Below, piece by piece: positions 1-8,320 of a DNA stretch of 64,000 nucleotides; the stretch's first letter is position 1, and every line of letters starts with the position of its first letter. The notes under the pieces were generated by a model. That model did not search any database, had not been told where the DNA came from, and saw nothing but the letters and a program-made list of their open reading frames with translations. The DNA comes from Algibacter sp045066735 (GTDB lineage: Bacteria > Bacteroidota > Bacteroidia > Flavobacteriales > Flavobacteriaceae): the NCBI RefSeq assembly GCF_045066735.1, contig NZ_JBISHH010000023.1:124001-188000 (forward strand). The letters run 5' to 3'. A program made the translations under genes and the position numbers.

Positions 1-934
1 CAAGCATTTTTTTATACTCGGATACTTTCTTATTATTCTCGAAAACAACAATATTATCGATGTTTTTAATAAAAATAACATCACTATCTAAATCATTTAA
101 ATTTTCTAACAAAGCACCATGACCTGCTGGTCTAAATAGAATAGAACCATCGTCTTGTCTATAAATTTCATTAGTTGTTGTTAAGGCTAATGTTTCTGTT
201 TCTTCTTTTTGATATGAAAAGGAAACATTAAACGAGGTGTTTGTTTTTTCCTCTAAAGCATTTTTAATTTTATCTAATTCTGTATTAAAATATTTATGAT
301 GCTTTTCTGAAACTGTAAAATGTAAATTTGCTTTATTGTTAGAAGAAGCGTATAAAGTAGATTCTAATAAATGCTCATGAAAAGCTGTTATAGTTCCCGT
401 TTGATAGGTATGAAAGGGCAACAACCCTTTTGGAAAAAAACTATAATTTAATCGAGATTCATCTAGCATAGCTTTAACAAACTCTATGCAAAGTTCTCCT
501 GTGCTTAAACTATCTACATTAGCTTTTACAGATTTAATTTCCTTTAAAACTTCATCATAAAAAGGAAACTTTCGAATGCCTTTAACAAAAGTTTCAATTA
601 AAATATCGTTCGTACTTTCTATATAAGTTTCTATAGATTCTCTGTTTGGATCGTATTTCTTTAAAAACTGAAATAAAAACTTAAACATGCGCGTTGCTGC
701 ACCAGAAGCTGGTACAAATTTCACAATATTTAAGTCGTTTTTCCTAGCTTCGAAAAGTGCAATATACTCACGACTTTTATCGGGTGTATAACTTTCAATG
801 CCACTACCAATATTGGCAGCTGCAATTAAATTGGAATAAGACATCCCGTTTTTTATTCGAGAAACTTGTCCTTCAACTTGTTTTTCAGTTATACCTTTAT
901 TTTTAATCTGTAAAATATCTTGTTCAGAAAACAT
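1..934 (-). CDS. DUF4301 family protein (3' end outside window)
   Basis: The reading frame is open from an ATG at 934 to the left edge, giving about 311 N-terminal residues; the C-terminus is missing. It begins MFSEQDILQIKNKGI and carries the segments KFVPASGAATRMFK and FRPAGHGALLENL, which I recognise from the flavobacterial DUF4301 family. The conserved GAATRMFK and GHGALLENL loops look nucleotide- or phosphate-binding, but no function is established. The start codon overlaps the stop of the upstream NadR-like gene by one base (TAATG), so translation is probably coupled and the gene is the last visible member of a five-gene minus-strand run. Family assignment is from memory of conserved motifs. 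Confidence 0.8.
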   Translation of the reverse strand, partial: MFSEQDILQIKNKGITEKQVEGQVSRIKNGMSYSNLIAAANIGSGIESYTPDKSREYIALFEARKNDLNIVKFVPASGAATRMFKFLFQFLKKYDPNRESIETYIESTNDILIETFVKGIRKFPFYDEVLKEIKSVKANVDSLSTGELCIEFVKAMLDESRLNYSFFPKGLLPFHTYQTGTITAFHEHLLESTLYASSNNKANLHFTVSEKHHKYFNTELDKIKNALEEKTNTSFNVSFSYQKEETETLALTTTNEIYRQDDGSILFRPAGHGALLENLNDLDSDVIFIKNIDNIVVFENNKKVSEYKKML

Positions 935-1500
935 TATTTTTTATTTAAAAGTTGATCTATATGCTTAATGGCTGTTGCAAGACGCGTTTTTTTATCGCCT
1001 TTTAACAACACATATGGTCGTTTATTAATTATTAATTCATTTTGAAAAGCATTAAACATCTCTAATCTCTCCTCTGGTTTATCTCGTAAATCGTCTGCTT
1101 CCCAAGGCGTATCAATATAAGTCAAAAAATACAAATCGTAAGTATTTTCTATAGCAAATTTTTTAAGTAAGGGATCACAGGTTTTTTTATAACATTGTTC
1201 TGAGTATACCTTAGTTTCTAACAAATCGGTATCGCAAATTAATACAGAATCTGTTTTTAACGCTAACCTATTTTCAAGAACCATTTGTCCTGCAGCTATA
1301 GGCAACAAATCTTCGGCTTCGCATGTTTTTCGTTCATTATTCCACTTATCTTGTAGATAATCACGAGCAAACTCAGGAACCCAAATGGAATTATAATAGC
1401 GCGCCAATTGTCGCGATAGTGTTGTTTTTCCAGAAGATTCTGGACCAAACAAAACAACTTTTATACAGTTTGAAGGGACTTGTCTATATTTTTCTTCCAT
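934..1500 (-). CDS. NadR-like P-loop kinase (ribosylnicotinamide kinase domain)
   Basis: This 188-residue protein matches the C-terminal P-loop kinase domain of NadR, which phosphorylates nicotinamide riboside to NMN. A Walker A motif GPESSGKTT lies at residues 19-27, followed by VPEFARDYL, typical of the NadR kinase domain, and LICDTDLLE as a Walker B-like strand. The NMN adenylyltransferase and HTH domains of enterobacterial NadR are absent, as is usual in Bacteroidota. It starts inside the 3' end of pnuC (40 nt overlap), the transporter that brings in its substrate, so the two genes form a nicotinamide riboside uptake-and-trapping pair. No other in-frame Met lies before the Walker motif, which supports the overlapping start. 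Confidence 0.88.
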   Translation of the reverse strand: MEEKYRQVPSNCIKVVLFGPESSGKTTLSRQLARYYNSIWVPEFARDYLQDKWNNERKTCEAEDLLPIAAGQMVLENRLALKTDSVLICDTDLLETKVYSEQCYKKTCDPLLKKFAIENTYDLYFLTYIDTPWEADDLRDKPEERLEMFNAFQNELIINKRPYVLLKGDKKTRLATAIKHIDQLLNKK

Positions 1501-2093
1501 GCTAAATAGCCATAAATGGCAATAATTGTAAATACAAAATATTGAAAACTTGTAAATGTAAAACCTTTATAAAAATATAGCGGCACCGAAATAATATCGC
1601 CTATAATCCAAAACAACCAATTTTCGATTTTCCGTTTTGCCATAAGCCACATACCAACAAAAAATATACCTGTTGTAAGTGTATCGATATACGCTACCCA
1701 ACTGGTCCATTTTCCAAATGCATGGTAAACTAAATAAACAAAAACTAAGGTGGCTAAAAATATAGCTAAACTCAGTTTTTTCTCGTTAAACGTTGTTTTA
1801 GAGATTGGTGTTACTGCACTATCGTCTACTTTTCTAGTCCAAATATACCAGCCATAAACACTCATGATAAAATAATAAGCATTTATCATCATATCTCCTA
1901 AAAGTGCCCATTTGTATAATAAATACACAAAAATAACGGTACTTATCATGCCTGTAGGAAACACCCAGATTTTATTTTGTTTGGAGTACCAAACTGATAA
2001 CAAACCAAAAATTATAGCAATAACTTCTAGAGCAATATCAAGCGTATCATAATCGTAGTATTGCTTGAAAAAAAATTCGAAAATACTGTCCAT
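1461..2093 (-). CDS. pnuC: PnuC family nicotinamide riboside transporter
   Basis: A 210-residue membrane protein with about seven hydrophobic segments. Family signatures include VWYSKQNKIWVFPTGM and the WTSWVAYIDTLTTGIFFVGM stretch, followed by ENWLFWIIGDIISVPLYFYKG, typical of PnuC. It imports nicotinamide riboside (or a related vitamin) by facilitated diffusion in the inner membrane, driven by phosphorylation inside the cell. The overlapping downstream kinase gene supplies that trapping step. The gap to the upstream GGGP synthase is only about 20 nt, so it is probably co-transcribed with it. The exact vitamin cannot be read from sequence alone, but the NadR-like partner favours nicotinamide riboside over thiamine. 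Confidence 0.9.
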   Translation of the reverse strand: MDSIFEFFFKQYYDYDTLDIALEVIAIIFGLLSVWYSKQNKIWVFPTGMISTVIFVYLLYKWALLGDMMINAYYFIMSVYGWYIWTRKVDDSAVTPISKTTFNEKKLSLAIFLATLVFVYLVYHAFGKWTSWVAYIDTLTTGIFFVGMWLMAKRKIENWLFWIIGDIISVPLYFYKGFTFTSFQYFVFTIIAIYGYLAWKKNIDKSLQTV

Positions 2094-2114
2094 GCTTCTA
2101 ATATTGTACTGTGT

Positions 2115-2828
2115 TTATTTTTTTAACGCCTCAAAAAAAAATTCGTCTTCTTCAAAAGCCGTACCGATTACAACTAAATCGGCTCCTGAAGCATATGCGT
2201 TTTCTAATTGTTTTAAATTTCTAATACCACCACCAACAATTACGGGCACTTCCACCTCTTGTTTTACTTTTGCAATAATAGCCTGAGAAACTGGAACACG
2301 CGCACCACTTCCGGCTTCCAAATAAATTAACTTCATCCCTAATAACTGCGCTGCTTTTGCGGTATCAACTATGTTATCGATAGCCCCCCTTTCCAGTGGT
2401 AATGTTTGAGTTACTTGCTGTACGGCTGTTGCTTTTCCGCTTTCAATTAAAATATAACCTGTTGAAATAACTTCTAGCGTTGTGTTTCTTAATTTAGTAA
2501 CAGACTTTACATGTTTCCCTATTAAATACTCTGGGTTTCTACCAGAAATTAAAGATAAAAACAAAATGGCATCTGCTTTTTCGGTAATTTGAGTAACATC
2601 TCCCGGAAATAAAACAATAGGCAGTTGGGTGTGTTTTTTAATTTCTTCAACTAAAATATCAGTAACATCTATATCTACTATACTGCCACCTACAAAAATA
2701 TGTGTAGCAATAGATCGATTTACCTTCTCTATAAAACCCGCTGTGTTTTTAACTAAAAATTTATCCGGATCGATTAAAACCGCTAGTTGCTTAGTGTTGG
2801 TTTGTATGTTTTGATAAACACCTCTCAT
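2115..2828 (-). CDS. Geranylgeranylglyceryl/heptaprenylglyceryl phosphate synthase (group II GGGPS)
   Basis: A TIM-barrel prenyltransferase of the PcrB/GGGPS family, about 237 residues, that joins a polyprenyl diphosphate to glycerol-1-phosphate to make an ether lipid precursor. Family motifs visible are LAVLIDPDK near the start, FVGGSIVD, LFPGD, YLEAGSGARVPV and VIVGGGIRN with ADLVVIGTAFEED at the end, the phosphate-binding strands. I chose the ATG at 2828 (MRGVYQN), seven codons inside the longest frame, because it makes an ATGA overlap with the stop of the upstream PPTase. The enzyme is best known from archaea; bacterial versions are known in Bacteroidota but their lipid product there is not settled. 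Confidence 0.9.
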   Translation of the reverse strand: MRGVYQNIQTNTKQLAVLIDPDKFLVKNTAGFIEKVNRSIATHIFVGGSIVDIDVTDILVEEIKKHTQLPIVLFPGDVTQITEKADAILFLSLISGRNPEYLIGKHVKSVTKLRNTTLEVISTGYILIESGKATAVQQVTQTLPLERGAIDNIVDTAKAAQLLGMKLIYLEAGSGARVPVSQAIIAKVKQEVEVPVIVGGGIRNLKQLENAYASGADLVVIGTAFEEDEFFFEALKK

Positions 2829-3454
2829 TCTCCTATGGCATACGCACAAACAAAACCTTCAAACTCAAAAAACTGCACTAAGTAGCGATATTTCCCATCT
2901 TCATAATCTATCCAAGCCATAGTTTCTTCATCTTGCAATTCAAAAGGAATTACCAAAAAACACTGCTTAAAACTGGTACCTGGCGTTGCAAAAAGCTTGT
3001 AAAGAGATTCTTTCACACACCAAATGGTTGTTAACTTTTTTATGTAATCAGTTTGTACTGTATCTAGGTAATCAGCTTCGTAGCCAATAAATTTATGAGC
3101 AATTACTGTAATTTTATCGCGTTGCTTTTCAATATCAATCCCAATAACTTGGTCGCTAACAATTACAGCCGAAAAATTAAAAGAGTGCGTTATAGAAATC
3201 TGTCTCCCATCTTTTAAATGGGGCTTTCCATTGTTATCATAAATCAAATCGGCATCGGTATAACCAAACTCAGCCAATAATTTGCGCACACTTAAAAACC
3301 CACGCTGGTGCAATTCACTTTTCATACCAAGAACACGTTTTAAAGTCTCTGGTTTTAAAGTTACAGCAGCCATTAAATCATCGAAAGACTCCGTGATCTT
3401 CCACATTTTAACAACAGTTTGTGAATTTGGTGTTATGGTTTTATAAAGCGGCAT
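2825..3454 (-). CDS. 4'-phosphopantetheinyl transferase superfamily protein
   Basis: A Sfp-type PPTase of 209 residues that moves the phosphopantetheine arm of CoA onto a carrier protein. The two Mg/CoA motifs are visible: GIDIEKQRDK near residue 125 and WCVKESLYKLF near residue 165, with the KE dyad. A substrate-binding ISITHSFNFSA segment precedes them. It is the first gene of the minus-strand run and overlaps the GGGP synthase by 4 nt. It lies back to back with ahcY, from which it is separated by about 130 bp. Whether it serves fatty acid synthesis or a secondary pathway cannot be told; no carrier protein gene is in the window. Confidence 0.88.
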   Translation of the reverse strand: MPLYKTITPNSQTVVKMWKITESFDDLMAAVTLKPETLKRVLGMKSELHQRGFLSVRKLLAEFGYTDADLIYDNNGKPHLKDGRQISITHSFNFSAVIVSDQVIGIDIEKQRDKITVIAHKFIGYEADYLDTVQTDYIKKLTTIWCVKESLYKLFATPGTSFKQCFLVIPFELQDEETMAWIDYEDGKYRYLVQFFEFEGFVCAYAIGE

Positions 3455-3477
3455 TTAATATTCTGAATGTTATTGAT

Positions 3478-3485
3478 TATCTTTG
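3478..3485 (+). promoter_or_regulatory. Promoter -7 element of ahcY
   Basis: TATCTTTG fits the Bacteroidota -7 consensus TAnnTTTG and is about 100 nt before the ahcY ATG, giving a leader of about 95 nt. No clear -33 TTTG was seen. Confidence 0.5.
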
Positions 3486-3491
3486 CACAAT

Positions 3492-3560
3492 CTTAAGCAA
3501 ATTATACGATTTCGACGAGCGAATTTAACCATTTTAACACGAATCGCAATCTTGTTTAAG
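3492..3560 (+). promoter_or_regulatory. Possible structured leader of ahcY
   Basis: CTTAAGCAA at 3492-3500 can pair with TTGTTTAAG at 3552-3560 (nine pairs, one G-U). The pairing closes almost the whole predicted 5' leader and starts about where transcription should begin. The enclosed 50 nt hold short TTCG/CGAA pairings. I do not recognise a known riboswitch here. Confidence 0.3.
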
Positions 3561-3585
3561 TTATTAAATAAAAAAGAATATTGAT

Positions 3586-4902
3586 ATGAGCACAAAAACA
3601 ATTCCTTACGTAGCTAGCAAAGTTAAAGATATTTCTCTTGCAGCATGGGGACGAAAAGAAATAGAATTAGCCGAAGCCGAAATGCCAGGTTTAATGAGTC
3701 TTCGTGAAGAATACGGTAACTCGCAACCTCTAAAAGGGGCACGTATTGCAGGATGTTTACACATGACGATACAAACAGCCGTTTTAATAGAAACGCTACA
3801 AGCTTTAGGTGCAGAAGTAACTTGGAGTTCTTGTAACATATTTTCTACACAAGATCAAGCAGCAGCTGCCATTGCAGAAGCAGGAACAGCAGTTTACGCT
3901 TGGAAAGACATGACCGAAGAAGAATTTGATTGGTGTATCGAGCAAACTCTTTTCTTTGGAGAAGATAGAAAACCTTTAAACATGATTCTTGATGATGGTG
4001 GCGATTTAACTAACATGGTTTTAGATAAATACCCAGAATTAGCAGCAGGAATTAACGGACTTTCAGAAGAAACTACAACAGGTGTTCACCGTCTTTACGA
4101 GCGCGTAAAAAACGGAACATTACCAATGCCTGCAATCAACGTTAACGATTCGGTAACAAAATCTAAATTCGATAACAAATACGGTTGTAAAGAATCTGCA
4201 GTAGATGCTATTCGTCGCGCAACAGACCTTATGCTTGCTGGTAAACGTGTAACTGTTTGTGGTTATGGTGATGTTGGTAAAGGTACCGCTGCCTCTTTTA
4301 AAGGCGCAGGGTCTATTGTAACAGTAACAGAAATCGACCCAATTTGTGCGCTTCAAGCAGCAATGGACGGTTTTGAGGTTAAAAAGCTAGAAACTGTAAT
4401 TGCAAATAGCGATATCATTATTACAACAACAGGAAATAAAGATATTATCCAAGGGCGTCATTTCGAAGCTATGAAAGATAAAGTTATCGTTTGTAACATT
4501 GGGCATTTTGACAACGAAATCGATATGGCTTGGTTAAACAAAAACCACGGTAACACTAAAAACACCATTAAACCACAAGTTGACAAATATACTATCGACG
4601 GTAAAGATATCATTATCCTTGCAGAAGGTCGTTTGGTAAACTTAGGTTGTGCTACAGGTCACCCAAGTTTCGTAATGTCTAACTCATTTACAAACCAAAC
4701 TCTAGCTCAAATAGAACTTTGGACAAACGCTGATGCATACGGAAACGATGTGTACATGTTACCAAAAGCTTTAGATGAAAAAGTAGCTAAATTACACCTT
4801 GCAAAAATTGGTGTAGAACTTACTGAACTTCGCGAAGATCAAGCAAGCTATATTGGTGTAACCGTAGAAGGACCATACAAACCAGAACATTACAGATACT
4901 AA
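3586..4902 (+). CDS. ahcY: Adenosylhomocysteinase
   Basis: S-adenosyl-L-homocysteine hydrolase, 438 residues, cytoplasmic. It splits SAH into adenosine and homocysteine, which removes the product inhibitor of methyltransferases and feeds the methyl cycle. The Rossmann motif GYGDVGKG (about residues 226-233) binds NAD, LDDGGDLT and GVHRLY lie in the substrate domain, NDSVTKSKFDN holds the catalytic Lys/Asp region, and the family C-terminus KPEHYRY is intact. The length is normal for the bacterial type. It is a single-gene unit with its own TAnnTTTG promoter and an intrinsic terminator just downstream. Confidence 0.97.
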   Translation: MSTKTIPYVASKVKDISLAAWGRKEIELAEAEMPGLMSLREEYGNSQPLKGARIAGCLHMTIQTAVLIETLQALGAEVTWSSCNIFSTQDQAAAAIAEAGTAVYAWKDMTEEEFDWCIEQTLFFGEDRKPLNMILDDGGDLTNMVLDKYPELAAGINGLSEETTTGVHRLYERVKNGTLPMPAINVNDSVTKSKFDNKYGCKESAVDAIRRATDLMLAGKRVTVCGYGDVGKGTAASFKGAGSIVTVTEIDPICALQAAMDGFEVKKLETVIANSDIIITTTGNKDIIQGRHFEAMKDKVIVCNIGHFDNEIDMAWLNKNHGNTKNTIKPQVDKYTIDGKDIIILAEGRLVNLGCATGHPSFVMSNSFTNQTLAQIELWTNADAYGNDVYMLPKALDEKVAKLHLAKIGVELTELREDQASYIGVTVEGPYKPEHYRY

Positions 4903-4953
4903 AAAACTATCGTTTTTTATACTGAACGTGTTTTAGTATCTCAATAATAAATT

Positions 4954-4988
4954 AAATCCCAAGCAGCAATGTTTGGGATTTTTTTTTG
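4954..4988 (+). terminator. Intrinsic terminator after ahcY
   Basis: AAATCCCAA (4954-4962) pairs with TTGGGATTT (4973-4981) around a 10 nt loop and is followed by a run of T. Confidence 0.85.
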
Positions 4989-5235
4989 TTTGGGCAATTT
5001 TATTTTGGCAAAAAAACCAAAATAAACCACGCTTTCCGCTATATCTTTTTCGCCACAACATTCTCGTTTACTAATTAATAAATCGCAAACACAACTCCAA
5101 GTCATACTCTACCAATATTAGGCTTGCACAAAAAAGGATGCCGCTGCAATCCCTATTGCGAAATTACCACCCAACAGCAGTAAATCAATTCGTAAAGAAT
5201 TCCTCATAAAACCTAACAAATTCTACACGTATTTT
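4989..5235. other. Intergenic region between ahcY and tyrS
   Basis: The 367 bp between the two genes hold the ahcY terminator, a degenerate repeat element (5121-5160, listed separately) and the tyrS promoter. I see no open reading frame with family resemblance and no tRNA. The short repeat TTTTGGCAAAAAAACCAAAA near 5013-5034 is a weak AT-rich hairpin without a T-run. Confidence 0.6.
5121..5160 (-). repeat. Degenerate copy of a flavobacterial intergenic repeat
   Basis: Read on the minus strand it starts CGCAATAGGGATTGCAGCGG. Its core GCAATAGGGATTG matches GCGTTAGGGATTG of the fuller element at 11952-12056 in 11 of 13 positions. The 3' half with the paired TAACGC arm is missing, so this is a remnant. 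Its 3' end faces the 3' end of ahcY. Confidence 0.4.
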
Positions 5236-5243
5236 TATATTTG
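5236..5243 (+). promoter_or_regulatory. Promoter -7 element of tyrS
   Basis: TATATTTG matches TAnnTTTG and ends 26 nt before the tyrS ATG. Confidence 0.55.
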
Positions 5244-5269
5244 TCAAAGATTACTAAATACAATTAATA

Positions 5270-6565
5270 ATGATAAAGAATTTTGTTGAAGAATTAACGT
5301 GGAGAGGCATGATACAAGATAGTATGCCAGGAACGGAAGAGCATTTATTAGAAGCTATGCGTAAGGCATATGTAGGTATAGACCCTACAGCCGACTCCTT
5401 ACATATTGGGCATCTTGTGGGTGTTATGGGCTTAAAACATTTTCAATTATCAGGACACAAACCAGTGGCGCTAGTTGGTGGAGCTACCGGAATGATTGGT
5501 GATCCTTCTGGAAAATCCGCCGAGCGTAATTTACTTACCGAAGATATTCTTTTACATAACCAAAACGCTATAAAAGAACAGTTATCTCGTTTTTTAGATT
5601 TTGATAGTGATGCTGAAAACGCAGCTATATTAGTAAATAATTACGATTGGATGAAAGAGTTTTCATTCTTAGAATTTATTAGAGATGTTGGTAAACATAT
5701 TACCGTAAATTATATGATGGCGAAAGATTCTGTAAAGAAACGTTTGTCTTCAGAATCTTCTGTAGGAATGAGTTTTACAGAATTTACTTACCAAATGGTT
5801 CAAGGTTACGATTTTTTACATTTATATAGAGAAAAACAATGTACACTTCAAATGGGCGGGAGCGACCAATGGGGAAACATAACAACGGGAACAGAATTAA
5901 TTCGTCGTGTTGATGCAGGAAAAGGTTATGCCTTAACTTGGCCATTAATTACAAAAGCAGATGGCACTAAATTTGGAAAAACCGAAGGCGGAAATATTTG
6001 GTTAGATAGCGAAAGAACGTCACCTTATAAATTCTACCAATACTGGTTAAATACCAGTGATGTTGATGCTGAAAAATATATTAAAATTTTCACATTTATC
6101 TCAAAAGAAGAAATAGAAGCCTTAATTGCAGAACACCAAGAAGCTCCGCACTTACGTGTATTACAAAAGCGATTGGCTGAAGAAATCACAACTATGGTGC
6201 ATTCCAAAGACGATTTAGACAACGCTATAAAAGCAAGTAATATTCTATTCGGAAAATCTACTAGCGAGGATTTAAAAGGCTTAAACGAACAAACCTTTTT
6301 AGATGTTTTTGATGGTGTTCCTTTAACTGAAATATCTCAAGCTGATATTGATAATGGTTTAGATATTATAGCTGCATTAGCAGAAAAAGGAGGCTTCTTA
6401 AAATCAAACGGTGAAGCCCGTCGTGCTTTAAAAGAAAATTCTATTTCTGTCAATAAAGAAAAAGTAAAAGACGATTACACAATTACAACTGCCGATTTAA
6501 TTAATAATAAATTCGTACTCCTTCAGCGTGGTAAAAAGAACTATTTTGTATTGCGCATAGTTTAA
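5270..6565 (+). CDS. tyrS: Tyrosyl-tRNA synthetase
   Basis: Class I aminoacyl-tRNA synthetase of 431 residues that charges tRNA-Tyr. The HIGH motif appears as ADSLHIGHLVG (about residues 42-52), the tyrosine-binding region as QMGGSDQWGNI, and the KMSKS loop as KFGKTEG (about residues 232-238). The C-terminal 65 residues form an S4-like RNA-binding domain (GEARRALKENSISVN). Length and domain order are those of the bacterial TyrRS with an S4 tail. It has its own promoter and ends at a bidirectional terminator shared with the convergent lipoprotein gene. Confidence 0.97.
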   Translation: MIKNFVEELTWRGMIQDSMPGTEEHLLEAMRKAYVGIDPTADSLHIGHLVGVMGLKHFQLSGHKPVALVGGATGMIGDPSGKSAERNLLTEDILLHNQNAIKEQLSRFLDFDSDAENAAILVNNYDWMKEFSFLEFIRDVGKHITVNYMMAKDSVKKRLSSESSVGMSFTEFTYQMVQGYDFLHLYREKQCTLQMGGSDQWGNITTGTELIRRVDAGKGYALTWPLITKADGTKFGKTEGGNIWLDSERTSPYKFYQYWLNTSDVDAEKYIKIFTFISKEEIEALIAEHQEAPHLRVLQKRLAEEITTMVHSKDDLDNAIKASNILFGKSTSEDLKGLNEQTFLDVFDGVPLTEISQADIDNGLDIIAALAEKGGFLKSNGEARRALKENSISVNKEKVKDDYTITTADLINNKFVLLQRGKKNYFVLRIV

Positions 6566-6587
6566 AAAACAGCCTATTACAAATAAT

Positions 6588-6623
6588 AAAAAGTCTCTGA
6601 TTTAATTAAATTAGAGACTTTTT
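6588..6623. terminator. Bidirectional terminator between tyrS and the Ig-like lipoprotein gene
   Basis: AAAAAGTCTCT (6588-6598) pairs with AGAGACTTTTT (6613-6623), with A and T flanks that serve both strands. Confidence 0.85.
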
Positions 6624-6661
6624 GTTTTTATTATCACTTCTTACTTAAAAAAAGTAAGACT

Positions 6662-8263
6662 TTATTTAAACGTTAACGTTTCTGGATACCCCCAATCGGC
6701 ACGAATTTCTATCGCCTTAAAATGACTCACCTTTTCGGGTTGTATCTTTTTTAAATAATTACCCGAATCATATTTCCCATTTCCATTGGCATCATGAATA
6801 ACCCGTATTTTATACGTTGCTGGTGCTACGTTAAAAAAGTCGACAACACCTTCGGTTTTTGCAAACTCCTCTCTTTTCACCTCGCCTTTATCATCGGTTA
6901 ATTGTATAACCAAAGGATAAGTGGCATTCAACAAAGTAAAACGCGCATAACCAAATTCCGATTCTTTTTTCGTTCGAAATGAGTAATTTAAGGTATCATT
7001 CTTATCATCATAAAAGTCGATAAATGCTTCTGGCAGTATTTGAATTTGATAGCTATTATCTGCTGTTTTTTCAAAATCGAATTTATAAGTATTATTTATG
7101 GTATCAAACTTAGTTGTAAAAGCAACCTGCGTGGAATCTTTATCTAAAACGGTCATTTTTTCAGCATCGAAACTAACAAACGGCGTACTTCCGTTAATAT
7201 AAAAAGATTCTGTATACCCTACAGTTCCCGAAGGTGCAGATTGTATTACTAAGCTATCCGCCTCTAGCTTTCTTATTCTAACGGTATAATCCTTTTCGTA
7301 GTCTGTATTCGAAACTGTAAAAAGTAAAGAATCTACTTCTAATTTCGGCTTATACCAATAGTTAAGGGTATCTGTTTTTGCGTCTTTTACAATACGAGAT
7401 TCAAAATCTTCAGGTACATCGGAATTTAAATTAATGGTCATCCCATCATAAACACCTTCATACCCAAAAGCAATTTTTTCTCCAGCAACTATCATTGGTC
7501 GGGTTGCTTTATAATCGAGTACTTCATTAAACAACTTCAATGTATACAGCGAATCGTTTGGCACCGTAATAAAACTTTTATGAAAAGCTATTTGATCTGT
7601 TTTTTGTTGAAATTTATTATCTCCATTTCCATCCTTTAAAGCTAAAAGCATGTATTTACCTGCCTTAATATTATCAACCGAAAATGTAGTAAGACTATCT
7701 AAAGTATTAGTAATATATTTTGGAGTTTCTTTATAAACAATAGAATCTGTAAACGTAGAGTCTACCTCGTACAACATTACCGAAACAAAGGTGTCTGGTT
7801 TTGGTTTTAAAGCATCTACAACGCTTCCTTTTACATTAAGCGAATCTATATAGTTTCCTGTAGAAAACACGTAGCGATAGTAAGGATATGGATTACCTTC
7901 GTTATTATCTTGTATACTATTCCCAAAATTAAAAGCGTAAGTGGTATTAGGCTGTAATGTATCGTGAATTTTAATGGTAATGTATTTACTAGCAGTTCCC
8001 AAAGGTGTAATTTCGGGTTGGTTTTTCATGGGTGGCGAAATAATAAGCTGCTTGTTTAAATCTTTCATTTTAACGTATTCGTCAAAATAAATTTTTATTT
8101 CATCGCCCTTAAAATTGGTTGTTAAATTTGCAGGTTCCGCTTTAACAATAACAGGCGGCGTCACGTCTTTTGGACCACCATCTGGCGTTCCTCGATTGGC
8201 ACAATTTATAAAAATAACACCAATAACTGCAGCTAAAATAAAATTTGAAAGCGTTTTATTCAT
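6662..8263 (-). CDS. Ig-like domain-containing lipoprotein
   Basis: A 533-residue envelope protein. The N-terminus is a lipoprotein signal (hydrophobic stretch ending FINC at residues 18-21), followed by a TPDGGPKDVTPP linker. The first domain (about residues 35-135) resembles the Big_5/SbsA Ig-like fold: VTPPVIVKAEPANLTTNF, IKIYFDEYVKM and LQPNTTYAFNFG are typical. Several beta-rich modules follow, and the C-terminal DANGNGKYDSGNYL resembles a calcium-binding turn. It is a widespread flavobacterial protein of unknown role. The lipobox has Asn before Cys, unusual by E. coli rules but tolerated in this phylum. It is convergent with tyrS and 57 bp downstream of comF. Confidence 0.8.
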   Translation of the reverse strand: MNKTLSNFILAAVIGVIFINCANRGTPDGGPKDVTPPVIVKAEPANLTTNFKGDEIKIYFDEYVKMKDLNKQLIISPPMKNQPEITPLGTASKYITIKIHDTLQPNTTYAFNFGNSIQDNNEGNPYPYYRYVFSTGNYIDSLNVKGSVVDALKPKPDTFVSVMLYEVDSTFTDSIVYKETPKYITNTLDSLTTFSVDNIKAGKYMLLALKDGNGDNKFQQKTDQIAFHKSFITVPNDSLYTLKLFNEVLDYKATRPMIVAGEKIAFGYEGVYDGMTINLNSDVPEDFESRIVKDAKTDTLNYWYKPKLEVDSLLFTVSNTDYEKDYTVRIRKLEADSLVIQSAPSGTVGYTESFYINGSTPFVSFDAEKMTVLDKDSTQVAFTTKFDTINNTYKFDFEKTADNSYQIQILPEAFIDFYDDKNDTLNYSFRTKKESEFGYARFTLLNATYPLVIQLTDDKGEVKREEFAKTEGVVDFFNVAPATYKIRVIHDANGNGKYDSGNYLKKIQPEKVSHFKAIEIRADWGYPETLTFK

Positions 8264-8282
8264 TACCTATTAAAAATTTTCA

Positions 8283-8290
8283 CAAACCTA
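8283..8290 (-). promoter_or_regulatory. Promoter -7 element of the Ig-like lipoprotein gene
   Basis: On the minus strand TAGGTTTG matches TAnnTTTG and ends 19 nt before the ATG. Confidence 0.45.
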
Positions 8291-8320
8291 CATAATTTTA
8301 AAGATATAACGCTTAAAACC

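Noticed and set aside
3486..3585. SAH or SAM riboswitch in the ahcY leader
   Set aside because: No match to the cores I know; only one long stem and AT-rich sequence are present.
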